A DNA stretch of 64,000 nt. Origin: Pseudocercospora fijiensis CIRAD86. Lineage: Eukaryota; Ascomycota; Dothideomycetes; Mycosphaerellales; Mycosphaerellaceae. A program made the translations under genes and the position numbers. The stretch's first letter is position 1; each line of letters opens with the position of its first letter. Of this stretch, positions 36,486 through 50,244 are shown piece after piece. The notes below the pieces were generated by a model that saw only the letters and a list, made by a program, of their open reading frames with translations, did no database searches and was not told the DNA's origin. The DNA lies in NCBI RefSeq assembly GCF_000340215.1, contig NW_006921538.1, positions 2,858,651 to 2,922,650 of the forward strand, written 5' to 3'.

Positions 36486-37692
36486 AGCTAACTAATTAGA
36501 GGCCGGCAAACTAGGACAATAAGACTATACTACTATAGTAAACGCGTACCGAGTGTTAACAAGCGCGCCGTAACGCGTTAACTATTCGCTACTCTTTTAG
36601 GAAACTACCTCTCTACTAACGCGCCCTACGAGGCCCTTCTCCTAGTATTTAGGTCCCCCTCTTGTTCCTTTATTCTATCGAGGCCTCGAGGCCTAGGCAA
36701 TCGGCGAGGCCGGCGCGGCTATATTAGTAACAGTATTGCGGAGTATATTGCTATTAAGAAAGGAAGGATACAGCTATATTAGTAACGGTGTTGCCGAGTT
36801 ATTATTAGTTAAAAAAGGAAATTAGAAGAAGGTAAAGTTAGCGCTAAGACGACTAGCGCCGCTATTATTAACATTACCTGCTATTGTCGCTATACTTGCG
36901 AAGACAACCTTACCTATACTACGGCCTAAGGCCGGAAGTGCGCTATACTAATCGAGTTAAAAGAATAGCCATATTAAAGGTTTAATTAAAACTTTGAGGC
37001 CGAGTCAAAACTTTAAGCCGTCTAAAAGATTAAGCGACTAATAGACTAACTAAGGGCAAAAACTATAGAGCTAAGTTAGCTAGGGTCGATCTTACAGACA
37101 ATAGGTTACTCCTTAATCTTTCCGACCCTTTAAGCGAGGCGAACCTTAACTATTGCACTTATAATAGCCTTCACCTATAGAAACTAGACAACTGTGTTTT
37201 TTGAAAAGATAAGATAAGATTAACAATTGAAGGCTACTAAACCTAACTAATTAGGGCTAGCGAAACTACGAACAATAATAGTTCTCGTAACAACAAGAAC
37301 AATCTTTTAGAAACGGACAAACCCTCGGAGCGGACATTTCTAGGTCTTTTAGAGTAGACGCAAAGAACTCGGAACGATATTACTTAGAGCGGAGGCAGTG
37401 CTACAATACCTCGTACGTCTACCTATTATAGTAGGGAAGACGCGCTCGTATTATAATTAGTCGATAGTCCTTAATTCTCGTAGTTATATATTACTTTATT
37501 ATATACAAGGATAGCGCAGTTAGAGTTAGACATTGTATTAGAAGGTGAGGTTTAATATAGTTACATAATTAGGTAGTTAAGTGTTTAATTTAGCGCGGGC
37601 TAAGTAGCTTATTAGACTTGCTAAGTTAGCGGCGATAGAGGTCGTAGAATATAGATAGGCTACGAGGGCGCGGCCTTTAGAAGGGAAGCGTG

Positions 37693-37889
37693 TATTAGGG
37701 CCAAAGAGGCTACACGTAATTAGTATATAACTAGGCCAAGTAAAGCTAGGGTCTTAGTGCCTTAGGCAGGGCTTAGCGCTTAGTAATAGGCTAACTTGCC
37801 TGCCTTCCTCCCTCTCCTCCTAGCTCCTTATCGAATACTACTTGTACCTACTACTACCCTATCTACCTACTAACATAACCCTTCTTATA
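37693..37889 (+). repeat. gypsy-4 3' LTR
   Basis: 197 bp, starts TATTAGG (RIPed TGTTAGG) and is followed by AGTAA. Confidence 0.95.
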
Positions 37890-37894
37890 AGTAA

Positions 37895-40800
37895 AGAGGT
37901 AGAATCCTTAAAAGAGCAGGCGATTAGTTAATATATTATAGTATACTTGTTAATACTCGGTACGCGTTTACTATAGTAGTATAGTCTTACCTTTGCTAAT
38001 AATTGCTCGCCTCTAATTAGTTAGCTTAATAGCACCCTAGGGGTAGCATTAGTCCTAGGTATTTCTAGCAACATTATAGGCCCTTAGCCTTCTTCTTATT
38101 CTTTATACTAGTCTAATACTCGTCTAATAGCTTAGCTATATCCTTAAAGGAACCTTTAGCTTCCTATAAGTCCTATTTAGGTAAATAGCCTTACTATCTT
38201 AATAGGTATTCCTTCTTGCCTTGCCTAGTCCGGTGCTTTAAGATGCGTTCTATAAACTATAGCTCTTCGCCGTCTGCTAGTACCTCTTTATATTTAGTAG
38301 GGGCTTCTTTATTAGAGTCTCCGCGGTAGTAATATAGTTTAAGGAGGGAGATATAGAAGGTATTATAGATAGTATAGTATAGTAGGAGCTATAACTAATA
38401 GGCCTAGCTATTACCCTTCGGTTCTCGGATTCGGAAGGGGCTAATAAACCGTAGTACTAGTTTAGGGCGTGTTTTGCTATTAGGCGACGGGTGTTTACGG
38501 ATACGGAGGTTCTTAGTACTTAGTATAACTATATCGCCTTGCTTAAAGGTTATTAGCGTATAGTGCTTGTTATAGTAGGCCTTCTAATAGACCTAGGCCT
38601 TTGCTAGTTTGTTAGCTATCTTAGCGTGAATTTCTCGCATCTTTTAAACCCTCTCGATAGCCGCTAGTATCTTAGGGGCTAGTACTTAACGCGCTTCCCT
38701 TTCCTTACGCTTAGCCTCGAGCGATAGGGGGTCTTATAGTATAGCAGCGTTCTAGCCTATTATAGCTATATATAGTAAGACCTTAGTTAATAAGTAGACA
38801 CTGTTATTATATACGAATTTAGCTAGTTATAGGAGGTTAACCTAGTCGTTAGGGTTCTCGTTAATGTAGCTACGTAGGTATTGTTATAGGGTAGCATTTT
38901 GCCTCTCGGTTTAGCTATCTATTTATAGATAGAAGGCTATAGATAGCCGATGCTTAAGTCTTAGCTATAGGCATATTTCACTCTAATAATAGGATATAAA
39001 TGTCGAGCCCTAGTCGGAAACTATCCCTTTAGGGGTTCCCTAATAGCTATAGAAGATATTATTCTATAACGATTTAGCTAGGTTAATAGCCGTCTAATCC
39101 TTCCGGGTAGGGATATAACGAGCCCCCTTAGTAAATCGATCTACTATAATAAGGATAGCATCGAAGATGTCCTTACTACCCCTACGCTTAGTAGGCGGAA
39201 GGCCTATAATAAAGTCTATTATTAGCTCTACAAATAGCTTCTTTAGAATAGGAAGTAAAGACAACTCGCCGAATAGTAAGTGCTTTAGTACTTTAACTCG
39301 TTAATATATAGCACACGTGTTTACGTAGTCCTTTATATCCCGCTTACTATATAGCTAGTAGTATATACGCGATAGTAGCTTGTGCGACCTCTCTATACTA
39401 TAGTAACCGGCAAGCTTACTATTATAGTATCGCTTAAGAAGCTCTTGTCGGATCGAATACTCGGTAGGGATATATAATCTACCCTTATAGCGTAAATAGC
39501 TATTAGTATTAATCGACTAATTCTTGCTAGATCTAGTCTTACGGCTACTTCTAAGCTAATCTATATAAGTAGTAGCAAAAGCGCCCCTTTACTAAGTACG
39601 TAATAGCTTATCTATAAACGCTCGCCTATCTCCTTCTATAAGTTCGCTTAATAGTACCCTCGCTATCTTACGTAGTACGTACTATATACATCTAGTAGCA
39701 CTAGTAGCTAGATTAACTATAGTAGTACTGTCGCTATTACTATATATAGCGATATCGACTAGGGAATTATTATAACTCTTCCTATTAGTATTATAAGCCC
39801 TTGCCTTAATACGCACTATTAATATAGCAAGGGTATTAATATACTTTAAGCTATCGCGGAGTCCGGTAAGCCGCTTATCCTACGCTTACTTATTAACAAT
39901 ATAGGCTATAGCAATCCTATACTATAGGGTTAGAAACAATAAATTAATATACTAAGTCTCGCTATTATAATTAGGTCGCCTTAATAGGCTATTAGGAGGG
40001 TTACTTACGCCTAGCCGATATAATATATTAAAATCGAACCCGGCGAGGTAGACGGCCTATCTAGCCTATCGATCTACAACCCTTATAACCTTAGTAATCC
40101 TACGTAGGTTGTTATAGTCTATATAGACCTAAATAGGGTACTAAGCACTATCGAGGTAGTAGCGCTAATGCTTAAAGGCTTCTACGATTACTAAGAGCTC
40201 TTGCTCGTAGGTCTCGTATCGACGTTCTATATCGATTATCTTCCGTAAAAAGAAGGCAATTAGGTGCTAGTAATGTTATTAGCCTATTGTAACATAATAG
40301 CTAATATAGCGAACTGTAAAGCGTTAGTCTTAATACGGATCTGCCTACTTAGTACGAAATAGTATAACAAAGGGACTTTAGTAAAGCGTTGCTTTAAACT
40401 GTTAAAAGCGGCTTATACTTTGTTAGTCTATTTAAACTCTCTATATAGGTTAGCCTTAGTTTTAGTAAGCTTAGTTAGAGGCATTATATGCCGTAAATAG
40501 CCTTTAATAAAGCGGCGATAGAAGTTAGCGAAGCTAAGGAACAACTATAGCTCCTTAATTAACGTAGGAATAGGCTATTTAGTAATAGTCTAGATACGGT
40601 TAGGGTTAGCCTTAATACCCTTAGTTAATACGAGGAAGCTAAGGAAGGCTACCTCTTTAGTAGCAAAGGTGCATTTAGAAGGCTTGTAATATAGTCTATA
40701 GGCCCGTAGGCGGTCGAGTACCTTACGTACTATAGCCTAGTGCTCTATAATATTAGGTAAATAGGTATAAACTAGGATATTATCTAGGTAAACTATATAG

Positions 40801-41711
40801 AGATAGTCTAGTAGGCCTAATAAGGCCCGATTAATGTAGGACTAGAATATTGCAGAGGCATTAGCTAGGCTAAATAGTATAACTAAATACTCGAAATAGC
40901 TATAGCGAGTATAGAAGGCTGTTTTCTATTTATCGCCCTTACGAATGCAAATACGATAGTACGTATCCTTAATGTCTAGTATAGTATAAAAGCGGGCGCT
41001 AGAAAGGCGATTAAGGGTCTCGTTAATAAGCGGAAGTAGATAGCGGTCCTTAACAGTAATAGTATTAAGCCTACGATAATCGATATATAGGCGTAGGCTA
41101 CTATCCTTCTTTAGTACGAATAGGATAGGTATACTAGCAGGGCTGTTACTATACTAAATTCGACTATTAGCTAGGTTCTTATCTAGGTACTTACGCAATA
41201 TAGTAAGCTCTCGTTTACTAAGGTTATAGAGGGGCCTAAAAGGAACCTCCTTACCCTATATAATATCAATCTTATAGTCCGTCTCTTTAAACATAGGCAA
41301 TGTCGATACTAGGTAGTATTTAAATATATTAATATAGGTCTCTTAAATAGGCTACGGTATACGAGCAAGCTAATTAGGGTCTATACTATTAGGGGGTATA
41401 GGCTTATCGTTATTACCTAATAGGTCGACTGTTAGGTTAGCTACGGCAGGTATTAGGTTACTAATAAATAGGACCCTAATATCGTTAGGGCACTCGCTAA
41501 CGTCGATATACTTAATGTCCTCCTTCCTAGCGATTCTAAATCGCTACTATTAGAGGCCTAAGTCTATAGCTATAGCGTAGTACTTAAGGACAGGGTTGCT
41601 AATAACAATATTAGATAGAAGGCTATCTATATCTACTATATAGGTAGTAAAGTCTAATATCCGCTTATTACCGAGGTCGCCTTTTAGACCTATAGGAATA
41701 TAGTAGGCTCT
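37895..41711 (-). pseudogene. gypsy-3 pol segment (broken)
   Basis: On the minus strand runs from protease (near 41500-41700) through RT (about 40900-41350, catalytic motif near 40780 reading YLDN), RNase H, integrase (about 39050-39500) and chromodomain (about 38080-38260). Dense RIP stops leave no long open frame. A family palindrome lies at 38028-38050, beyond the pol end. Confidence 0.85.
38028..38050. repeat. 23-bp palindrome, gypsy-3 copy
   Basis: Arms AATAGCACCC and GGGTAGCATT around CTAG sequence, in the same place after pol as in gypsy-2, -4 and -5 but on the minus strand. Confidence 0.76.
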
Positions 41712-41908
41712 TGTTAGGGCTAAAGAGGCTATACGTGATTGGTATGTAACTAGGCTAAGTAAAGCTAGGGTCTTAGTGCCTTAGGCAGGGCTTGGCGCTT
41801 AGCAATAGGCTAACTTGCCTACCTTCCTTCCTCTCCTCCTAGCTCCTTATCGAATACTACCTATACCTACTACTACTCTATCTACCTGCTAATATAACCC
41901 TTCTTATA
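41712..41908 (+). repeat. gypsy-5 5' LTR
   Basis: 197 bp, TGTTAGG...TTCTTATA. Confidence 0.95.
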
Positions 41909-42165
41909 TAGTATTCGATCCACCCTTTAAGGGTAGCAGCTAGATAGTCCTTATTTCAAGCTTTTAGCGGTATAGCTACGAAAACTATCGATTTAACTAT
42001 ATTACGCCCGAAGAACGGGACCTATACGTACTATTCTATCGAAACAACCGTACCAATTATTAAGCAAGGCCTTCTATACGGCCTATTATACTAAGTTAAG
42101 CATACTAGACCGATACCTACTAATTCCGCTATATCCGTATCTTAGGGGCTAATAATATATTATTA

Positions 42166-43566
42166 GTGTCGCCCCTTATAATAGCCGGTTTATTACGAAG
42201 CAACAACCGCGGCGCCGCTAGTAGCGCTAGCAATAATAACGCCGGCAGTGCTCCTAGCAGTGCTAGCAATAATAACACTAGTAGCACAGTGCCTACTAAA
42301 GCACCTACTAAAGTGCCTCCTGCCGAAGAGCCTGCTACTAAGCCTTCCGAAGAACCTATAGTTCTAGGCGATAATCTAGAATTGCCTGTTAACGACATTC
42401 TTAACAATATTGTTAATCGACGATATAGCTAACTAGCCTTTAGCCCCTAGCTAGTAGCGAGACTCTAAGAAGCTACCTAGAATAGGCTCGCTGCTCTACG
42501 CTAAGAACAATAGCTAAAGGAGAACCTCCTCGAAATTCGCCGCCTATAGGAATCCCTAGCAACTAATACTAAGCTAATAGTAGGGCCTTCCTTACCCTCT
42601 GTTTTAGTCTAAAAGAAGGATGCTAAACTTAAGGATTGTACCGTATTTAATAGCTCTAGCCGGAAGCAATACAACGATTACATTCGTAACTGCGAGCTCA
42701 ACTAACGCAATGTACTAAGAGCGTTACTAGACGACTACTCGTTAGTCGTCTATGCTATATAGTACATTAATAGCGACCTAAAACGCACCTAGGATAACTA
42801 TTTTGACTCCCTTAATAATTAGACCGCTGTTTAGTAGTAAGACTATAAGACTATTATACTAAACACCCTTAGTAACCCTATATTGCGCTAGTAGTACGCC
42901 TAAGACTAATACCTACGTACTAAACAAAAGGCCGACTAAACCTCTCGATCCTTCGAGGCCTATCTAAAGACCCTTAAGGACGATTTGCTACCTAAAACCG
43001 ACTCTATCTAGATATCTAAGATACGACCCAAACTGAGATAGGAACTAGTCCTTGAATTAGACCGCCGTCGTGTGTTCGAATAGACTAATCTAACGCGCAT
43101 TTAATTTATAGTCGAAGTAGAAATAGCCGAACGGGCTGTTTAGCTCTAATAGCGACTAGAATCGAGGATCCGACTAGCTAGTACTAACCGCGGCAACCGT
43201 AGTGCCCGCGGAGGAAGCTAAGGTTCTACCTAAAACAACAGTACTAACAATAGGAACAGTAACGACCGTAGAAGAGGCCGTAGCCGACGGCTATATAGAG
43301 GAGGCCGTAATAGGGGCCGTAGAAGGGGCTCGTATCCCTATAATACTAATCGATTAACTAATAATAGCAGTAATAGTAGCTATAGCAATGTTCTAACCGG
43401 ATTGAAGTGCTTTAATTGTAATAGCACTAGCTATCTACTAGGCTAATGCGACAAACCTAAGGACTAGGCCCGAATCGACCGTACTACCGCTAAGCACCGA
43501 AAACACCTTTTAGTAGCTAACGCTACCCCTATAGGCTAACCTTCTTATTAGTCGAAAAAAGAATGA
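42166..43566 (+). pseudogene. gypsy-5 gag (broken)
   Basis: Open start 42166-42432 carries an internal duplication of the SSASNNN block not seen in the other copies. Zinc knuckle near 43405-43455. The frame ends TCG AAA AAA GAA TGA (stop 43564-43566), with a 9-bp in-frame insertion just before the A run. Confidence 0.85.
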
Positions 43567-46500
43567 GCGCCGCACTAACTATTAGCCTTATACGGCGTAA
43601 GACTATCGATATTATGCTAGCTATAATACGCTCCTACCTTATATAGGATACGAAGGGCACTAACTATTAAACTAAGGTTATGCTAGATCTAGGGAATTTA
43701 GTTAGTGCCCTTATTAGCTATCGCCTAGCTAAGTAATTAGACCTTCGACAACTACCTAGGACTAACCTGCCAACCCTTGCTTAGTTTAATAACGCTCGGC
43801 ACTTAACCTATAGAGCCTACTATATTCCTATAGTTCTAAAGGACGACCTCGGCAATAAGCGTTTGTTAGACTTCACTGCCTATATAGTAGACATAGACAG
43901 CCTTCTATCTAATATTGTTATCGGCAACCCTATCCTTAAGCACTATGCTATAGTTATAGACCTAGGCAGTTAATAGTAGCGATTTAGAATCGCTAGGAGA
44001 GAGGACATTAAACACATTAATATTAGCGAGTGTCCTAACGATATTAGGGTCCTGTTTCTTAGCAACCTAATACTAGCCTCTGCCTTAGCCGACCTAATAG
44101 TCGACCTATTAGGCGACGATAATAAGCCTGTGCCCCCTAATAGCATAGACCCTAATTAGCTTGCTCGCATACCGCAGCCTATTCGAGAGACCTATATTAA
44201 TGTATTCAAACACTACCTAGTATCGACATTGCCTATGCTTAAGGAAACGGATTATAAGATTAACATTATAGAGGGCAAAGAGGTCCCTTTTAGTCCCCTC
44301 TACAACCTTAGTAAACGAGAACTTACTGTATTGCGTAAGTACCTAGATAAGAACCTAGCTAATAGTCGAATTTAGTATAGCAACAGCCCTGCTAGTGCAC
44401 CAATCCTATTTATTCTAAAGAAGGATAGTAGCCTACGCCTATGTGTTAATTACCGTAGGCTTAATGCTGTTACTATTAAAGACCGCTATCTACTCCCTCT
44501 TATTAATAAGACCCTCGATCGCCTTTCTAGGGCCCACTTCTATACTATACTAGACATTAAGGATGCGTACTATCGTATCTGCATTCGTAAGGGCGACGAA
44601 TAGAAGATAGCCTTCCGCACTCGTTATAGCTATTTTAAGTATTTAGTTATACTATTTAGGCTAGCTAATGCCCCTACGACCTTCTAGTCCTATATTAATC
44701 GGGCCCTTTTAGGCCTATTAGACTACCTCTATATAGTTTACCTAGATAAAATCCTAGTTTACATACACTCCCCTAACATTACGGAGTACTAGGCTATAGT
44801 CTACAAGGTGCTCGATCGCCTATAAGCCTATAGCTTGTATTGCAAGCCTTCTAAATGCACCTTTGCTACTAAAGAGGTATTATTCCTCGGCTTCCTTATA
44901 TTAACTAAGGGTGTTAAGGCTAATCCTAATCGGATTAAAACCATTACTAAATGGCCTGTTCCTACGTTAATTAAGGAGCTATAGTCGTTCCTCGGCTTCG
45001 CTAATTTCTATCGTCGCTTTATTAAGGGCTATTCACGGCATGTAATGCCCCTAACTGAGCTTACTAAAACCAAGGCTAACCTAACTAGAGAGTTCAAATA
45101 GACTAACAGAGTATAAGCCGCTTTTAACGGTTCAAAGAAGCGATTTACTAAAGTCCCCTTATTATACTACTTTGTACTAAGCAAACCAATTCGCATTAAG
45201 ACTAACGCTTTACAGTTTGCTATATTAGCTATTATGTTATAACAATCGGATAAGGACCGTTACTAGTACCCGATTGCCTTCTTCTCGAGAAAGATAATTA
45301 ACGCTAAGCGTCGCTACGAGACTTACGAGCAAGAGCTCCTAGCTATTATCGAGGCCTTTAAGCACTAGAGGCACTACCTCGATAGGGCTTAATATACAAT
45401 ATAGGTCTATACGGACTATAACAACCTCCGTAGCATTACTAAGGTTACTAGGGTTATAGGTCGATAGGCAAGATAGGCCGTCTACCTCGCCGGGTTTGAT
45501 TTTAATATATTATACCGGCTAGGCGTAAGTAACCCTACCGATAGCCTATCGAGGCGACCTAATTACGATAGCGAAACCTAACATATCAATTCTTTGTTTC
45601 TAACCCTATAGTATAAGATTGCTATAGCCCGTATTATTAATAAGTACGCGTAGGATAAACGGCTTACCGGACTCCGCGACGGCTTGAAGTATATTAATGC
45701 TCTTGCTATATTAATAGTGCGTATTAAGGCAAGGGCTAAGGACACAGATAGGAGAAGTTATAATAACTCCCTAGTCGATATCGCTATATATAGTAATAGC
45801 GATTAAAGCACTAATGCAGTTAATCCGGCTACTAGTGCTATTAGATATATATAATACGTACCTCGTTTAATAGCGAGGGTGCTATTAAATGACCTTGCAA
45901 ATAGGGATAGTTAATCGTTTATAGATAAGCTATTACATGCTTAGTAGAGGGACGCCTTTGCTACTAAACGTATCGACAAGCTTATAAGTAGGCGAAAGAC
46001 TCGATCTAGTAAGAGTAACAACTAGTCGATCGACGATAAGGGTTACTTAAAGTTTAAGGGCAGATACTATATCCCCGCTAAACAATCGATTAGGCAAGAA
46101 CTTTTAAAGAGGCACTATAATAGTAAGCTCGCTAGTTACTATAGTATAGAGAGGTCGCACGAGCTCCTATCGCGTATATACTACTAGCTAAATAGTAAGC
46201 GGCATATAAAGGAATATATGCAGACCTATATAGTTTGCTAGCGAGTTAAAGCACCTAAGCACTTACTATTCGGCAAGTTGTCTTTACTTCCTGTTCTAAA
46301 GAAACCATTTGCAGAGCTTATAATAGACTTTATTATAGGCCTTCCGCCTACTAAGCGTAGGGGCAGCAAGGACATCTTTAATACTATCCTTGTTGTAGTA
46401 GATCGATTTACTAAGGGGGCTCGTTATATCCCTGCTCGGAAGGATTAGACTACTATTAATATAGCTAAAGCCCTATAGAACAACATCTTCTATAGCTATT

Positions 46501-47462
46501 AGGGAACCCCTAAAGGGATAGTCTCCGATAGAGGCTCGACATTTATATCTTACTATTAGAGTGAGATATGCCTATAGCTAAGACTCAAGTATCGCCTATC
46601 TATAGCGTTCTATCTATAAACAGATAGCTAGACCGAGAGGCAGAATGCTACGCTGTAGTAGTACTTACGAAGCTATATTAATAAGGACCCCGACAGATAG
46701 GTCGACCTCCTATAACTAGCTAAATTCGTATATAACAACAGTGTCTACTTATTAACTAAGGTTTTACTATACATAGCTATAATAGGCTAGAACGCTGCCT
46801 TACTATAAGATCTATTCTCCTCGCTCGAGGCCGAGCGTAAGGAAAGGGAAGCGCGTTAAGCCCCTAAAACACTAGCGGCTATCGAGAGGGTTTAAAAGAT
46901 GCGAGAGATTCACGCTAAGATAGCTAACAAACTAGCAAAGGCCTAGGCCTATTAGAAGGCCTACTATAATAAACACTATACGCTAATAACCTTCAAGCAA
47001 GGCGATATAGTTATGCTAAGCACTAAGAACCTCCGTATCCGCAAACACCTGTTACCTAATAGTAAAACAAGGCCCAAGCTTACACTAAGATATATTAGCC
47101 TATTCCGAATCCGAGAACCGAAGGGCAATAGCTAGGCCTATTAGTTATAGCTCCTACTATACTACACTATCTATAACACCTTCTATATCTCCCTCCTTAA
47201 ACTATACTACTACCGCGGAGGCCCTAAAGAAGCCCCTACTAAACATAAAGAGATACTAGCCGACGGTAAAGAGCTGTAGTCTATAGAACGTATCCTAAAG
47301 CATCGGACTAGACAAGGCAAGAAGGAGTACCTCCTAAGATAGCAAGGCTATTTACCTAAATAGGACTCGTAGGAGGCTAAAGATTCCTTTAAGGATATAG
47401 CTAAGTTGTTAGATAAGTATTAGACTAGCGTAAAAAACAAGAAGAAGGCTAAGGGCCTATAA
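43555..47462 (+). pseudogene. gypsy-5 pol with chromodomain (broken)
   Basis: Domain order as in gypsy-2, frame -1 to gag. The RT motif at 44735-44755 has YLDK, so the second catalytic Asp is lost. Integrase core is near 46310-46440, the chromodomain near 47280-47430, and the stop at 47460-47462. RIP stops throughout. Confidence 0.88.
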
Positions 47463-47476
47463 TGTCGCCTAGGAAT

Positions 47477-47499
47477 AATGCTACCCCCGGGGTACTATT
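47477..47499. repeat. 23-bp palindrome, gypsy-5 copy
   Basis: Arms AATGCTACCCC and GGGGTACTATT around a central C, 15 bp after the pol stop, preceded by CGCCTAGGAAT. Confidence 0.8.
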
Positions 47500-48722
47500 A
47501 GCTAACTAATCGGAAGCCGATAGACTAGGACAATAAGACTATACTACTACGGTAGACGCGCACCGAGTGCTAACAAACGCGCTATAACGCGTTAACTACT
47601 CGCTGCTCTTTTAGGAAACTACCTCTTTATTAGTATACCCTATAAGACCCTTCTCTTAGCGCCCCCTTATTCTATCGAAAATCTCGAGGCCTAGGCGGTT
47701 AGCGGGGATAGCGCGCGCGGATAGTAATAATAATAATAACGACGGCGCGGCCGGCGCGGCTATATTAGTAACGGTGTTTGCAGAGTAAGTTGCTGTTTAA
47801 GAAAGGAAGGATATAGCTATGTTAGTAACGGTATTGCCGATTTGTTATTAGTTAAAGAAGGAAATTAGAAGAAGGTAAAGTCGGCGCTAAGACAACTAGC
47901 GCCGCTATTGCTAACCTTACCTACTATTGTTACTGCATCTACTAAGATAACCTTACCTGCACTACGAGCCTAAAGCACCGCACTAACTAAGTCAAAAGAT
48001 TAAGCCTATTAAAGGTTTGATTAAAACTTTAACTAAGTTAAAAGATTAAGCGACTAATAGACTAACTAAGGGCAAAAACTATAGAGCTAAGCTAGCCGGG
48101 GTCGATCTTGCGGACAATAGGTTACTCCTCGATCTTTCCGACCCTTTAAGCGAGGCGAACCTTAACTATTACACTTATAATAGCCTTTACCTATAGAAAC
48201 TAGAAGAACTAAGTTTTTTAAAAAGATATAATTAGTTAATACTTAAAGGCTACTAAACCTAACTAATTAGGGCTAGTGAAACTACGATAGTAAATAATAG
48301 TCCTCGTAATAATAAGAACAATAACCCTCGGAAGCGGACAAACCCTCGGAAGCGGACATTGCTAGGTCTTTTAAGAGTAGACGCAAAGAACTCGGTACGA
48401 CATTACTTAGAACGGAGGCAGGGCTGTAATACCTCGTACGTCTACCTATTGCAGTAGGGAAGACGCGCTCGTATTGTAATTAGTCGAAGGCCCTCAATTC
48501 TTATAGATATATATTACTTTATAGGTTGTTATATATAGGAATAGCGCAGTTAGAGTTGGACATTGTATCGGAAGGTAAGGTTTAATATAGTTACATAATT
48601 AGGTAGTTAAGTGTTCAATTTAGCGCGGGCTAAGCAGCTTATTAGACTTGCTAAGTTAGCGGCAATAGAGGTCGTAGAACATAGACAGGCTACGAGGGCG
48701 CGGCCTTTAGAAGGGAAGCGTA

Positions 48723-48919
48723 TATTAGGGCTAAAGAGGCTACATGTAATTGGCATGTGACTAGGCTAAGTGAAGCTAGGGTCTTAGTGCCTTAGGCAGG
48801 GCTTAGCGCTTAGTAATAGGCCAACTTGCCTGCCTTCCTCCCTCTCCTCCTAGCTCCTTATCGAATACTACCTGTACCTACTACTACCCTATCTACCTAC
48901 GAACATAACCCTTCTTACA
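48723..48919 (+). repeat. gypsy-5 3' LTR
   Basis: 197 bp, TATTAGG...TTCTTACA. It keeps the canonical terminal CA. Confidence 0.95.
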
Positions 48920-48924
48920 GCTCT

Positions 48925-50244
48925 ATAGGTTAAGTACCGAGCGTTATTAAACTAAGTAAGGGTTAGTAGGTTAGCCCTATTTAATTGTCGAAGGTTTAAT
49001 TGCTTAGCTAGGCGATAGCTAATAAGGGCGCTAACTGAATTTCCTAGATCTAGCGTAACCTTAGTTTTATAAGTAGTGCTATAGATGTCCTATACGAGAT
49101 AGGTGCGTATAATAGCTAGCACAATATCGATAGTCTTACGCCGCATAAGGCTAATAGTTAGTACGGCGCTTATTCTTTTTTCGAAGGTTAGCCTATAGGG
49201 GTAGCGTTAGCTACTAAGAGGTGCTTTCGGTGCTTAGCGGTAGTACGGTCGATTTAGGCCTAATCCCTAGGTTTGTCGCATTAGCCTAGTAGATAGCTAG
49301 TACTATTATAATTAAAGCACTTTAGCCCGGTTAGGAGATTGCTATAGCTATTATAACTATTATTGTTAGTCGAGCGGTTAGTATTATAGAGATACGAGCC
49401 CCTTCTACGGCCTCTATTACGGCCTCCTCTATATAGCCGCCGGCTACGGCCTCTTCTACGGTCGTTATTACTATTCCTATTGTTAGTATTATTATTCTAG
49501 TAGGAACCTTAGTTTCCTCTACGGCTACGGTTAGTAGTTAGGCGTATCTTAGATTCTAACCGTTGCTAAAGCTATACTATACGCTCTATAGTTTCGACTT
49601 TAACTATAAATTGAATACGTATAAGGTTAGCTTGTTTAAATATACAGCGGCGGTCTAATTTAAGGATAAGCTCCTATCTAAGCTTTAGGCGTATTTCCGA
49701 GATCTATATAGAATTAGTCTTAGCTAGAAGGTCGTCTTCGAGGGTCTTTAAATAGGCCTTAAATAAGCGAGCCGATTAATCAGTCTTTTATTTAGCTCGA
49801 AGGTACTAGTCCTAAGCGTGTTATTGCCTTAGTATAGGGTTTCTAAGGGTGTCTAGTATAATAGTTTTGTAGGTTTGCTACTAAATAGCGGTCTAGTTAT
49901 TAAGGGAGTTAAAATAGTTATCCTAGGTACGTTTTAGGTCCCTATTAATATACTATATAGCATAGACGACTAATAAATAGTCGTCTAGAACAGCCCTTAG
50001 TACGTTTTACTAATTAAGCTTATAGTTACGAATGTAGTCGTTATATTGCTTTCGACTAGAGCTATTAAACACAGTGCAGTCCTTAAGTTTAGCATCCTTC
50101 TTTTAGACTAGGACTAATAGTGAGGAAGGCCCTACTATCGGCTTAGTATTAGTTGTTAGGGCCTCCTATAGGCGGCGAATCTCGTGGAGATTATCCTTTA
50201 GCTATTGTTCTTAGCGTAGAGTAGTAACTTAAAGCCTATTCTAG
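48925..50244 (-). pseudogene. gypsy-3 gag segment, 5' truncated
   Basis: Minus-strand gag with zinc knuckle near 49290-49330 and Arg/Gly-rich region near 49390-49530. The A6 frameshift run is kept just upstream of pol. Homology ends in the N-terminal part near 50244, so gag start, primer site and 5' LTR are lost. Confidence 0.82.

Larger units (their letters stand above)
30747..37889 (+). mobile_element. gypsy-4, complete chromovirus, 7143 bp
   Basis: LTRs 30747-30943 and 37693-37889 (197 bp each) with perfect target duplication AGTAA (30742-30746 and 37890-37894). Inserted in the 3' UTR of gypsy-3 in opposite orientation. Self-primer pair at 30884-30894 and 30944-30954. Confidence 0.96.
41712..48919 (+). 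mobile_element. gypsy-5, complete chromovirus, 7208 bp
   Basis: LTRs 41712-41908 and 48723-48919 (197 bp each); perfect target duplication GCTCT (41707-41711 and 48920-48924). Inserted into the protease part of gypsy-3. Self-primer pair 41849-41859 and 41909-41919. Confidence 0.96.
29506..50244 (-). mobile_element. gypsy-3, older copy split by gypsy-4 and gypsy-5
   Basis: Minus-strand chromovirus in three pieces: 29506-30746 (3' LTR and 3' UTR), 37895-41711 (pol from chromodomain to protease) and 48925-50244 (protease start and gag). Removing gypsy-4 plus its AGTAA duplication and gypsy-5 plus its GCTCT duplication restores a contiguous element collinear with gypsy-1. The 5' end is missing: homology stops in the gag N-terminal part near 50244, where an unrelated repeat begins. 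Confidence 0.92.
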
